Assembly (NCBI GenBank): GCA_030524455.1
Contig: JAUNGT010000017.1
Coordinates: 18,144-60,483 of the forward strand
DNA length: 42,340 bases
Direction: 5' to 3'
Source of the DNA: Eubacteriales bacterium
GTDB lineage: Bacteria; Bacillota; Clostridia; Lachnospirales; Lachnospiraceae
Under the pieces are notes generated by a model. That model saw nothing but the letters and a program-made list of their open reading frames with translations. It was not told where the DNA came from and did no database searches. The translations under genes were made by a program, and so were the position numbers. Below are positions 1 to 8,809 of the stretch, in pieces (the first letter of the stretch is position 1; every line of letters starts with the position of its first letter).

Positions 1-2
1 CC

Positions 3-37
3 AAAGGCCTTCCGAACTTTGGTTCGGAGGGCCTTTT
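3..37 (+). terminator. Rho-independent terminator of an off-window gene
   Basis: A GC-rich stem, AAGGCCTTCCGAAC pairing with GTTCGGAGGGCCTT around a short TTTG loop, runs into a T-tract at 34-37. It presumably ends transcription of a gene lying left of the window and insulates the region before the sensor kinase. Confidence 0.75.
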
Positions 38-59
38 GCAATGAGTGTGTTGGGTACGA

Positions 60-570
60 AAGTGTGGTTGGCAGGCAGGACGCGGCAGAGTCGGCCAGTC
101 CTGCGGCTGCCGGGGGCGCTTTCGCTCCATGAACACGCAGCGGTACCAGGGCCGCATTCGCCGGGCTTTCGCCCGGCGGATGGACGCGGCCCAAGGACCG
201 GCGTGTTCAAAGGCCCCTGCAGTCCGCAGGACCGCCCACTCTGCCGCTGACAGCGGCAAACCGCCCGCCTTCGCGGGCGGCAACACATCTATTGCAAAGG
301 GCCCTCTTGGGACAGATATGCAGCCGGACGGGCAAACCGGGCCCGTTATCGTACAATCCCGCAGGGCTGGCACAGCCAGCGCGGGGCGGGGAAGGCGCGT
401 GCACTGCAAGGGGCCTTTGAACACGCCGGTCCTTGGGCTGCGTATATTCGTCGGGCGAGAGCCCGACGGATGCGGCCCTGGTACCGCTGCGTGTTCATGG
501 AGCGGGAGCGTCCCCGGCAGGGAATGCGCCTTCCCCGCTCCGCGCGTCCTATAGCCACACAAATTGACAG
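60..570. repeat. Large imperfect inverted repeat, non-coding, ~120-170 bp arms
   Basis: The left arm (core 105-223, weaker match out to about 60) is the near-perfect reverse complement of the right arm (core 404-521, out to about 570). Both strands therefore contain the same block reading CTCCATGAACACGCAG...CAAGGACCGGCGTGTTC. Each arm has its own hairpin: CCGGGC-TTTC-GCCCGG near 162-177 and TCGGGC-GAGA-GCCCGA near 451-466. A second nested inverted pair is seen between 378-397 and 526-546, and the centre has a small GCCCGCC/GGCGGGC hairpin near 265-282. There is no convincing gene in 38-591: the open frames here are just the same peptide read from both arms. It does not share the termini of the palindromic family found further right. 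It may be a mobile palindrome or a structured RNA; its function is unknown. Confidence 0.8.
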
Positions 571-591
571 CATGAGGAGAGGACAGAAGAA

Positions 592-2376
592 ATGAGCAGA
601 TTTCGCAACACATTTCTGGGATATCGGATATACCGGAAGAAATTCATCGGAACCATTGCGGTTGTGATATTGCTTTGTCTTACTGTTTTTTCCATTGTAT
701 TCTTTTTTTCCGTACACGCCTGGATGGACGATATCCGTCAGCAGGCGCAGAGCCGGTTTCAGGAAAGGGAACGCAGGCTGGGGACGATAGAGAGCTGGAC
801 GGAATCCTATGTCAACGGCATGTATGAGGATAAGCCGCTGATGTATGATCTCAAAGCGCTGCTGGCGGCCCATGACAATCGGGAGTATCTGCTGGAGCGC
901 AGATATCTCAGCCAGGCGCAGGCGGGGCAGATCAGCTATGTCCCGGCGAACCTAAAGCAGCTGTTTTTAGATGGGAGAAGCCGGATCACGGGAGTCACGC
1001 TGCAGTCGGGGAGCGGGCTGAAGGCGATCTGGCTGGAAAACGGGGATATCTGTCTGAGCTTCGATTATGGGGAGATCGAGGATCTCAAACGCCTCAATCC
1101 CGGCTTTGGGGATATCCGGGCAGCCTCCTGCCAGATCCGCGATCCCGGGGATATGAGCGGCGAGCTGGGAACCCTGGAATTCTGGATCGACAGCCGGGAG
1201 CTGTATGATGAGAGCAGCAGCGTCAATGCGGTCTGGGGGGTGTTTGGCACGGACGGGGAGAGGATGACCGGCTCCGACACGACATCGGTCCAGGAACGAC
1301 GGCTTCTTCACGCGGCGCAGCAGGGGGCGCAGTCGGGATGGTTTCGCAGTGAGGACGGGCAGAACGTATTCTTTGTAAAATTTACCTCCCGCGAGGGCGG
1401 CTTTTCCTATGTGGCGGTCAAAAGCGTGGCGGAGCTGGTGGCGGACAACCGGTATGTGCTGTTTGCCCTTGTGTCGGCGCTGAGTATCCTGGCCGGCGGC
1501 GTAATCCTTTACAGCTATGCCGGGATCCGGACGGACGCGGACTTTCTTGCCACGATCAAGGGGATGCTGTCGGAGATGGAGAACGGACGCTTTGAGGAAC
1601 TGCAAAAAAGGGAGCTCCCGCGCCGGCACCGGGAGACCGAGTACGGGATGATCGCTGTGGCGCTGCAGGATGTGGGACAGAAGCTGCAGGGCTATATCGA
1701 GACGGAATATATTCTGAAGCTGAAGGAGCAGGAGACCCAGATGCGGGCGCTGCAGCATCAGATCAATCCGCACTTTCTGTACAATACGCTGGAAACCCTG
1801 CGCTCCAAGGCGCTTTTGCAGGGGGACCGGGATATGGCGGACGCCATCGCCATGCTGGGCTCGCTCTACCGGGCGCGGATGCACAGAAAAGACCGCATTA
1901 CCCTGGGGGAGGAGTTTCAGCTGCTGGAAATGTATTTAAAGATCATGGCGCTGCGGTTTCGGGACAATTTCGTTTACCAGATGGAGCTGGATCCGGAGAT
2001 CGCGGGGATGGAGACAGTCAGCTTCTGGCTGCAGCCCCTTGCGGAAAACTTTTTTACGCATGGCTTTGACCGAAACAGCTTTTATAACCTGCTGATCGTG
2101 ACGGGGAATGCCCGGGAGGACGGCGCTTTCATCGAGGTGATCGACAACGGAAGCGGCGTGCCGGAGGAGCAGCTGGAGGAGATCCGCCGGAATATGTACG
2201 AGGGGACGGACGACCCGGAGGCGGACATCGGGCTGCGCAATGTTTATATGCGGCTGAATTATTTTTACCGGGACAGATTTACCATGGAAATCCGGAACAA
2301 CGAGGAGGGGGGCTTTCGGATCTCCATATTCATAGGCGGAAAGGTGGGAGAAGATGTACACATTGGTGATCGTTGA
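592..2376 (+). CDS. Membrane sensor histidine kinase, YesM/LytS-like (HisKA_7TM-less, His_kinase PF06580 type)
   Basis: A 594-residue sensor kinase that should sense an extracellular ligand and phosphorylate the response regulator encoded next to it. Transmembrane helix 1 (about 19-44) and helix 2 (about 288-311) enclose a ~240-residue extracellular sensor region. A HAMP-like linker follows, then the histidine kinase core: phospho-acceptor motif QINPHFLYN with His394, N-box AENFFTHGF near 484-492, G-box DNGSGVP near 517-523 and DIGLRN near 545-550. These are the hallmarks of the YesM family that pairs with AraC-type regulators and usually controls carbohydrate uptake genes. The start is supported by GAGGAGAGGA about 9 bases upstream. 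It overlaps the next gene by 23 bases, so the two are co-translated. The ligand is unknown; a product of sulfated glycan breakdown is an inference from the operon. Confidence 0.93.
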   Translation: MSRFRNTFLGYRIYRKKFIGTIAVVILLCLTVFSIVFFFSVHAWMDDIRQQAQSRFQERERRLGTIESWTESYVNGMYEDKPLMYDLKALLAAHDNREYLLERRYLSQAQAGQISYVPANLKQLFLDGRSRITGVTLQSGSGLKAIWLENGDICLSFDYGEIEDLKRLNPGFGDIRAASCQIRDPGDMSGELGTLEFWIDSRELYDESSSVNAVWGVFGTDGERMTGSDTTSVQERRLLHAAQQGAQSGWFRSEDGQNVFFVKFTSREGGFSYVAVKSVAELVADNRYVLFALVSALSILAGGVILYSYAGIRTDADFLATIKGMLSEMENGRFEELQKRELPRRHRETEYGMIAVALQDVGQKLQGYIETEYILKLKEQETQMRALQHQINPHFLYNTLETLRSKALLQGDRDMADAIAMLGSLYRARMHRKDRITLGEEFQLLEMYLKIMALRFRDNFVYQMELDPEIAGMETVSFWLQPLAENFFTHGFDRNSFYNLLIVTGNAREDGAFIEVIDNGSGVPEEQLEEIRRNMYEGTDDPEADIGLRNVYMRLNYFYRDRFTMEIRNNEEGGFRISIFIGGKVGEDVHIGDR

Positions 2377-3109
2377 CGACGAACCGGCAATCGCGGAGGG
2401 AATCTGCCGCCTGCTGGACTGGAAGAGCCTGGGATTCGAGAGAATCCGCACCGCGGTGAGCTGCTTTGAGGTGGTTTCCCATGTGGTGGACTGGAAGCCG
2501 GACGTGTGCCTGGTGGACGTCCGCATCGGCAATGAGTTCGGCTATGAGCTGATCAACTGTCTGAATGGGATGGGCGTGAAGTCCAACTATATTATGATGA
2601 GCGGCTATGATGATTTCCAGTATGCCTGCGAGGCGCTGCGCTGCGGGGCGCTGGATTATCTGCTCAAGCCCATCGACAAGGACCAGCTTCAGAAGCGCAT
2701 CGAGCAGGTGGTGGTCGATAAGCTTCACGGCACGGTGCGGCGGGAGGAGCGCAAGAACGAGGATCCGGTGTTAAAGCGCCCTTATGAGGAGTTTTCCCCG
2801 CTGATCCGCAAGATTGTCATGATGGTGGGGATGGAATACGGACAGCATATTTCACTCAAAAGCATCGCGGACCGGTTCCGCATGAATGCCACCTATCTGG
2901 GCCAGATTTTTATCAAGGAGACGAACATGAAGTTTTCGGAGTATCTGATGGCCTACCGGATGTATATCGCGCGGGAGCGGATCCTGAACACGGACGATAA
3001 GATTTCCGTGGTGGCGGGGGATGTTGGGTATTCCAACATGAACTATTTTTATCAGCATTTTCACAATTACTACGATATCACGCCCTCTGAGATGAGGGCT
3101 GGTAAATAA
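2354..3109 (+). CDS. Response regulator with AraC-type DNA-binding domain, YesN-like
   Basis: A 251-residue cytoplasmic transcription regulator. The receiver domain (about 1-125) has the acidic pair Asp8/Asp9, phospho-acceptor Asp55 in the motif CLVDVR, Ser83 and Lys105 in LLKPID. The C-terminal AraC/XylS double helix-turn-helix covers about 150-250 and includes the typical ending VGYSNMNYFYQHFHNYY. It starts inside the kinase gene with GGTGGGAG just upstream of the ATG, so kinase and regulator are coupled. The sulfatase starts 17 bases after its stop, which makes this regulator part of the operon it probably controls. At 251 residues it is shorter than many YesN proteins, which carry a long middle linker. 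Binding sites cannot be located from the sequence alone. Confidence 0.93.
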   Translation: MYTLVIVDDEPAIAEGICRLLDWKSLGFERIRTAVSCFEVVSHVVDWKPDVCLVDVRIGNEFGYELINCLNGMGVKSNYIMMSGYDDFQYACEALRCGALDYLLKPIDKDQLQKRIEQVVVDKLHGTVRREERKNEDPVLKRPYEEFSPLIRKIVMMVGMEYGQHISLKSIADRFRMNATYLGQIFIKETNMKFSEYLMAYRMYIARERILNTDDKISVVAGDVGYSNMNYFYQHFHNYYDITPSEMRAGK

Positions 3110-3126
3110 AATAAAGGAGTGGAAAA

Positions 3127-4602
3127 ATGAGAGTTATACTTTTTGATATCGATACGCTCCGGGCGGATCGTATGGGCTGCTACGGCTACGGGCGCAATAC
3201 AACGCCGGTGATGGATGAGATTGCAAAGGAGGGCGTGCGCTTTACGGACTATTACTGCCCCAACGCTCCCTGCTTACCGTCCCGCGCATCGATGATCAGC
3301 GGACAGTACGGCGTTCACAACGGAATCGTAGGACATGGCGGGACGGCCGCGGATCTGAGGCTTCAGGGAGCGACCAGAAGCTTCACGGACGATCTGTCGG
3401 AGAACGGGCTGTTTATGCAGTTTCGGCGGGCGGGGATGCACACGGTATCCTTCTCCTCCTTTGCGGAGCGTCACAGCGCATGGTGGTTCAACTCCGGCTT
3501 CAACGAGTGCTACAATGTGGGACGGCGCGGCGGTGAGTCCGCGGAGATGGTCACGCCCCATGTGCTGGACTGGCTGGAAAGAAACGGCGAGAAGGACAAC
3601 TGGATGATGCATGTGCATTACTGGGATCCCCATACCCCTTACCGCACGCCCGCCGGGTATCAGAGCCCCTTCGAGGGGACGCCCCTGCCGGACGACTGGA
3701 TCACGGAGGATATTTTCCGGGAGCATCTGCTGCACATCGGCCCTCACGGTGCAAACGAGATCAATATGTGGAACGACGACACCTTTACCCAGTGGCCCAA
3801 GCATCCGGGGAAGCTGACCAATTTGGCGGAGGAGAAGCATTTCCAGAACCTTTATGACGACGGCGTGCGCTTTACCGACGACAATATCGGGCAGATCATC
3901 GGCTGGCTCAAGGAGCACAATCTCTACGACGACGATCTGGTGATCATCATCACGGCGGATCACGGCGAGGATCTGGGAGAGTTTGGAATTTACGGGGAGC
4001 ACGGCACGGCGGACGAGCCGGTATGCCATATCCCGCTGATTATCCGCTGGCCCGGCATGCGAAAGGGTGTGACGGCGGAGGGTTTTTACGACAACACGGA
4101 TCTTACGCCTACGGTGCAGGAGCTTCTGGGAACGCCCATGTTCGGGGAGCGTTATCATTACGACGGCGTTTCCTTTGCCCGGACCCTGAAGGACGGCACG
4201 GACTGCTCCAAGCCCTATGCGGTGCTGACCCAGTGCGCTCATGTGTGCCAGAGAAGCGCACGGTTTGACGATTATGTGTATATCCGCACGGTGCACGGCG
4301 GCTATCATCTGTTCCCGGAGGAGATGCTTTTCAATATCAGGGAGGATCCCCACGAGCAGCGTAACCTGGCCGCAGAGCGCCCGGATCTGTGCGCGAAGGG
4401 GGCAAAGATGATTCTGGACTGGAACGACAGAATGATGAAGACCTCCGTCAGCGACGTGGATCCCATGTGGACGGTGATGCGGGAGGGCGGACCGGAGCAT
4501 TGCCGGGGCCATCTGAAGTCCTATATGGAACGCCTGAAGGGGACGCCCCGGGAGTACGGAATCGAGCTGCTGAAAAAACAATACGGAGATTGTGAAAAAT
4601 GA
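3127..4602 (+). CDS. Cytoplasmic S1-family sulfatase (formylglycine type)
   Basis: A 491-residue sulfatase that removes sulfate esters from a carbohydrate. Ca-binding acids Asp7 and Asp9 (FDIDTLRADR) open the protein; the maturation motif C-x-P-S-R is present as Cys49-Leu-Pro-Ser-Arg53, so Cys49 should be converted to formylglycine. A second metal and active-site block is ADHGEDLGE (Asp278, His279). No signal peptide is seen, so it acts in the cytoplasm on imported sugars, as in Clostridia that import oligosaccharides. A radical-SAM maturase (anSME) is needed for Cys-type enzymes under anaerobic conditions, but none is encoded in the window. AAAGGAG precedes the ATG. The stop overlaps the GH3 start (ATGA). 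Substrate is not determined by sequence; 6-sulfo-GlcNAc of mucin or a glycosaminoglycan fragment is plausible because GH20 and GH3 genes follow. Confidence 0.92.
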   Translation: MRVILFDIDTLRADRMGCYGYGRNTTPVMDEIAKEGVRFTDYYCPNAPCLPSRASMISGQYGVHNGIVGHGGTAADLRLQGATRSFTDDLSENGLFMQFRRAGMHTVSFSSFAERHSAWWFNSGFNECYNVGRRGGESAEMVTPHVLDWLERNGEKDNWMMHVHYWDPHTPYRTPAGYQSPFEGTPLPDDWITEDIFREHLLHIGPHGANEINMWNDDTFTQWPKHPGKLTNLAEEKHFQNLYDDGVRFTDDNIGQIIGWLKEHNLYDDDLVIIITADHGEDLGEFGIYGEHGTADEPVCHIPLIIRWPGMRKGVTAEGFYDNTDLTPTVQELLGTPMFGERYHYDGVSFARTLKDGTDCSKPYAVLTQCAHVCQRSARFDDYVYIRTVHGGYHLFPEEMLFNIREDPHEQRNLAAERPDLCAKGAKMILDWNDRMMKTSVSDVDPMWTVMREGGPEHCRGHLKSYMERLKGTPREYGIELLKKQYGDCEK

Positions 4603-6935
4603 AAGCTTATCAGGATACGTCCCTTTCCCCGGCAGAGCGCGCAAGAGCTCTGCTGGCGGAGATGACGCTGACGGAGAAGGTGGGGCAGCTTACCCAGCGG
4701 CTGTATGGCTTTCGCATTTACGAGAGAAAGCAGGGCCCAGACGGGGAAACCGTTGAGCTGTCCGGGGAGTTTAAACGGGAGGTGGAAAAATACGGCGGCC
4801 TGGGGGCCCTCTACGGTCTGTACCGGGCGGATCCCTGGGCGGACAAGGATTACTCCACCGGCCTTTCCGGCAGCCTTGCCAAAAAGGCTTATAATCAGGT
4901 ACAGCGCTATGTGCTTGAGCATTCCCGGCTGGGGATCCCGGTGCTCCACAGCAGCGAGTGCCCGCACGGCCATCAGGCGCTGGACGGCTATCTGCTTCCG
5001 GTGAATCTGGCGGCGGGGGCTTCCTTTGACCCGGCCCTTCTGCGGGCGGCCAACCGGGTCTGCGGCCGTCAGCTCCGGGCCATGGGCGTGGATCTGGCGC
5101 TGATGTCCATGCTGGACGTGCTGCGGGATCCCCGTTGGGGACGCAGCGAGGAGTGCTACAGCGAGGATCCCTACCTGTGCGCGCAGATGGCACAGGCGGC
5201 AGCCTGCGGAATGCAGGAGGGAGGCACGGCGGTGGTGGCCAAGCATTTCGCGGCCCAGGGAGAAACCACCGGCGGGGTCAATGCCAGCGCCGCCCGGATC
5301 GGAGAGCGGGAGCTTCGGGAAATTCATTTCCCGGCGACGGCCGCCGCGGTGAAGGCGGGCGTGAAGGGTGTGATGGCGGCCTACAACGAGATCGACGGCG
5401 TGTACTGTCACGCAAACCCCTGGCTGCTCACCGAGGTGCTGCGGGAGGAGATGGGCTTTTCCGGTATTGTGATGTCCGACGGAGTAGCCATCGATCAGCT
5501 GGATTCGATGACCGGAGACAATGTGACCTCCGGCGCGCTGGCCCTCTCGGCGGGCGTGGATATGGGCCTTTGGGACGAGGCCTTTGGGAAGCTGGAGGAG
5601 GCGGTGACGAAAGGGCTGGTGAAGCAGTCCAGACTGGATCAGGCGGTGCTTCGGGTGCTGACGGTCAAATTCGAGAGGGGCCTGTTTGAGCATCCCTATC
5701 TGCCGGAGGATGAGGAGGGTATCCGGGTTTCCTACAGCCAGCATCAGGAAAGCCTGCAGCTTGCCCGGGAGAGCCTGGTGCTGCTGCAGAATCAGGACTC
5801 CGTTCTGCCGCTGACCCCGGAGAAAATGGCCGGAAAAAAACTGGCAGTGACGGGCCCCAACGCGGACGCGATCTACAGTCAGCTGGGCGATTATACGCCG
5901 CCGCTGCGCGGAGGCGAGGGCGTCACGGTCCTGGAGGGCCTGCGCCGAACCTACGGGGAGGACCGTGTGCGTTATGAGCAGGGCTGCTACCTGCGCGGCC
6001 GTGACGGGAGAATGCTCGACCGGGCAAGAGCGCTGGCGGAGGACAGCGACGCCGTGATCTGTGTGCTGGGAGGCTCCTCCAGCCGGTTTGGCGGCGCCTT
6101 GTTCGACACAAACGGCGCAGCGATCGTATGCGATCAAATCGCAAACGATACAATCGCAAACACAGTCAGCAAGGCGGACTGCGGGCCCACCATGGACTGC
6201 GGCGAGGGGATGGACTGCGCAGAGCTTGCGATGCCGCAGGCCCAGCTGGAGCTTTTGCGGGCCGTTCGGGAGAGCGGGAAAAAGGTGATCGCGGTGGTGA
6301 TCTGCGGCCGCCCTCTGGTGCTGACGGAGGTTTGCCGGTTGGCGGATGCGGTGCTTTTGGGCTTTTATCCGGGCCCCGGCGGCGGAAAGGCGGTGGCGGA
6401 GGTGCTTTCCGGGCAGATCAGTCCGTCCGGCAGACTGCCGGTGTCCCTGCCAAGAAGCGTGGGGCAGACGCCGGTTTATTACAATTATAAGAGCTCCTAT
6501 CGTGCCATGCAGTATATGGACGAGCAGGCCGGTCCTCTGTTTTCCTTTGGCTTCGGCCTGGATTACAACACCTACGAGTGGAGGGAGATCGGCCTGAGCC
6601 TGCAGAAGGTCACGGTCGCCACGCTGGAGAAAAAGGGAGTGACCCTTTCCTTCCAGGTGAAAAATACGGGGGAGCGGGGCGGCTTTGCGGTGCCCCAGCT
6701 CTATGTGACGGATCTGGCGGCCTCCACCGTGAGGCGGGTCAGGGAGCTTAAGGCGTTCCAGCGGGTATGGCTGGACGCGGGGCAGGAGCGGACCGTGCAG
6801 CTTACGCTGGGGAAGGACGCTTTTAGCCTGTGGAACCGGAAAATGAAGTTTACGGCGGAGCCGGGAGAGTTCAGACTGGAGCTTTCGGACGGTTCTGCAC
6901 CGATTTGGAAAGGAGAATTTACATTATGTATTTGA
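4599..6935 (+). CDS. Glycoside hydrolase family 3 (beta-glucosidase/beta-glycosidase-like)
   Basis: A 778-residue GH3 enzyme that removes terminal beta-linked sugars. The N-terminal TIM barrel carries Lys215-His216 (KHFAAQGE) and the nucleophile Asp294 in the motif IVMSDG. The alpha/beta sandwich follows and contains a GEGMD motif with Glu536, the likely acid/base in beta-glucosidase-type members. A fibronectin type III-like domain closes the protein (about 665-775). There is no signal peptide, so it is cytoplasmic. The start overlaps the sulfatase stop by four bases, and the end overlaps the GH20 start by ten bases: strict operon packing. GH3 enzymes cover beta-glucosidase, xylosidase and N-acetylglucosaminidase activities; the FnIII-containing three-domain layout favours a beta-glucosidase-like enzyme, but the sugar is not certain. 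Confidence 0.92.
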   Translation: MKAYQDTSLSPAERARALLAEMTLTEKVGQLTQRLYGFRIYERKQGPDGETVELSGEFKREVEKYGGLGALYGLYRADPWADKDYSTGLSGSLAKKAYNQVQRYVLEHSRLGIPVLHSSECPHGHQALDGYLLPVNLAAGASFDPALLRAANRVCGRQLRAMGVDLALMSMLDVLRDPRWGRSEECYSEDPYLCAQMAQAAACGMQEGGTAVVAKHFAAQGETTGGVNASAARIGERELREIHFPATAAAVKAGVKGVMAAYNEIDGVYCHANPWLLTEVLREEMGFSGIVMSDGVAIDQLDSMTGDNVTSGALALSAGVDMGLWDEAFGKLEEAVTKGLVKQSRLDQAVLRVLTVKFERGLFEHPYLPEDEEGIRVSYSQHQESLQLARESLVLLQNQDSVLPLTPEKMAGKKLAVTGPNADAIYSQLGDYTPPLRGGEGVTVLEGLRRTYGEDRVRYEQGCYLRGRDGRMLDRARALAEDSDAVICVLGGSSSRFGGALFDTNGAAIVCDQIANDTIANTVSKADCGPTMDCGEGMDCAELAMPQAQLELLRAVRESGKKVIAVVICGRPLVLTEVCRLADAVLLGFYPGPGGGKAVAEVLSGQISPSGRLPVSLPRSVGQTPVYYNYKSSYRAMQYMDEQAGPLFSFGFGLDYNTYEWREIGLSLQKVTVATLEKKGVTLSFQVKNTGERGGFAVPQLYVTDLAASTVRRVRELKAFQRVWLDAGQERTVQLTLGKDAFSLWNRKMKFTAEPGEFRLELSDGSAPIWKGEFTLCI

Positions 6936-8782
6936 TTCCCGCTCCGGCGAAGCTGGAGAAAAAAGAGGGACAGTTTATCTGGACCTATGAAACCTATGTG
7001 AATCTGGACAAAAGCTGCAGCCTGAAGGTGGGACGGCAGGCGGCCCTGTTTTTGGACAAAGCCGGGGAGCTTTTGGGCTATCGCGCCCAGCTGTCCAAGG
7101 GGCAGGAAAAGCCCGGCGATATCGTGCTGGTGCAGGACGACGGCATGAAAAAGCAGAGCTATGTGCTGGATATCACGGAGCAGGGCGTACGCCTGACCGG
7201 CGAAGAGAGCGGCCTGTGGCACGGAATGCAGACGATTCTGCAGATCGCAGAGCAGGAGGGGGCCTGCCTGCCCTGCCTGCACATCGAGGACGCGCCTGCG
7301 ATCGAGAACCGGGGCTATTACTTTGACTGTGCGAGAGGCCGGGTGCCGAAGCTTGACTGGTTAAAAAAGCTGGCGGACCGGATGGCCTATTACAAGATGA
7401 ATCAGCTGCAGCTCTACATTGAGCACTCCTACCTGTTCCGCGGCATGACGGAGCTGTGGAGGGACGACACCCCGCTGACGGCCGAGGAGATTATGGAGTT
7501 TGACCGCTACTGCGCAGAGCGCGGCATCGAGCTGGTGCCCTCCCTGTCCAGCTTCGGTCATCTCTACAAGCTTTTGTCCAGCAAGGAGTATGCGCATCTG
7601 TGCGAGCTGGAGGGCTCCGACAAACAGCCCATGTTTTCACAGTCCGGCCGGATGGCGCATCATACCTTAAACGCCACGGATCCGGAAAGCCTTACGCTGA
7701 TCGAGGGAATGATCGGGGAATATATGGAGCTGTTTTCTTCCAGGCAGTTTAACTTCTGCGCGGACGAGACCTTTGATCTGGGCAAGGGCAGGAGTAAGGA
7801 GGCGGTGGAGAAGCTCGGCAGGGACCGGGTTTACATCGACTTTATCAAGGAGCTTGCGAAGTTTGTCCTGGCGAATGGCCGCAGACCCATGTTCTGGGGC
7901 GATATCATCCTGGGCTTCCCGGAGATGATCAAGGAACTGCCGGAGGAGATCATCTGTTTAAACTGGGGCTATATGTGGAACCAGCGCGAGGAGGAGACAA
8001 AGTGGATGTACGAGGCGGGAGCGGTGCAGTACTGCTGTCCCGGCTGCTGCAGCTGGAACCAGATTTCTCCGCTGTACTGGAACGCTTATAACAATATCAT
8101 GCGCCTGTGCAATTACGCCAACAAATACGGGGCGATTGGTCTGTTAAACACGGACTGGGGCGATTATCTGCATGTCAACCAGCCGGATCTGACCCGCGTG
8201 GGGATGATCTACGGCGCGGCCTTCTCCTGGAACAGCCAGATCCCTTCCTATGAGGAAATCAACCGGCAGATTTCCCGGATCGAGTACCGTGACAGCAGCG
8301 AGAACATTCTGGCCGTGGTAGCGCGGATTCAGGAGAACGCCGCCTTCCAGTGGAACGAGACGGTCCGCTTTTGGGAGTTAAAGCGCGGTATTACGGAGTT
8401 TGAGGAGCAGACGAAGAAATTCATGAAGGAACGTCTGGCGGATATGACGGAGCTGGACGGGAAGGACCGCTGTCTGCAGGAGATCATCCGGGAGCTGTAC
8501 GGGCAGATCGCAGAGCTGGACAGCAGCCGGAGAGAGCTTGTCCTGCTTCACATTATTGCGGCCCAGGGCGTGCGCCTGTTCAACCAGGTCGGCAAGTATG
8601 TGACGGCAGAGATGTTTGGCTGCACCTACGAGACAATGCCGGACCGCTTCGCCCTGGCAAAGGAGCTGGAAACCTGGCTCTACTATTATAAGAAGGAATA
8701 CCGCAGGGTCAGCGAGGAATCCGAGCTGCGCCGCATTCAGAGTCTGGTTTGCTGGTACGGCGATTACCTGCGTCAGAAATAA
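6926..8782 (+). CDS. Glycoside hydrolase family 20 beta-N-acetylhexosaminidase
   Basis: A 618-residue enzyme expected to release terminal beta-linked GlcNAc or GalNAc. Residues about 1-120 form the small alpha/beta domain preceding the barrel. The GH20 TIM barrel starts at ENRGYYFDCARGR (about 126) and contains the catalytic Asp280-Glu281 pair in NFCADETFDLG, which binds the 2-acetamido group and acts as the acid. A helical region of unknown role occupies about 450-618. The ATG at 6926 is chosen because AAAGGAG lies 11 bases upstream and the N-terminus then matches the start of the fold; an upstream in-frame ATG at 6830 would lie deep in the GH3 gene. No signal peptide. Two unusual Cys pairs, CCPGCC, sit near 370-375. 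Together with the sulfatase it suggests stepwise removal of a sulfated hexosamine. Confidence 0.93.
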   Translation: MYLIPAPAKLEKKEGQFIWTYETYVNLDKSCSLKVGRQAALFLDKAGELLGYRAQLSKGQEKPGDIVLVQDDGMKKQSYVLDITEQGVRLTGEESGLWHGMQTILQIAEQEGACLPCLHIEDAPAIENRGYYFDCARGRVPKLDWLKKLADRMAYYKMNQLQLYIEHSYLFRGMTELWRDDTPLTAEEIMEFDRYCAERGIELVPSLSSFGHLYKLLSSKEYAHLCELEGSDKQPMFSQSGRMAHHTLNATDPESLTLIEGMIGEYMELFSSRQFNFCADETFDLGKGRSKEAVEKLGRDRVYIDFIKELAKFVLANGRRPMFWGDIILGFPEMIKELPEEIICLNWGYMWNQREEETKWMYEAGAVQYCCPGCCSWNQISPLYWNAYNNIMRLCNYANKYGAIGLLNTDWGDYLHVNQPDLTRVGMIYGAAFSWNSQIPSYEEINRQISRIEYRDSSENILAVVARIQENAAFQWNETVRFWELKRGITEFEEQTKKFMKERLADMTELDGKDRCLQEIIRELYGQIAELDSSRRELVLLHIIAAQGVRLFNQVGKYVTAEMFGCTYETMPDRFALAKELETWLYYYKKEYRRVSEESELRRIQSLVCWYGDYLRQK

Positions 8783-8809
8783 AAAGGCAGAAAGGAGCAA
8801 GAAAAGCAC

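Noticed and set aside
45..554. Open frames on both strands in the first 600 bases
   Set aside because: They give the same Arg-rich peptide because the two arms of the inverted repeat are copies; no ribosome site and no known domain.
4521..6137. A 538-codon minus-strand frame opposite the GH3 gene
   Set aside because: Antisense shadow of a gene with clear catalytic motifs; no ribosome site or domain.
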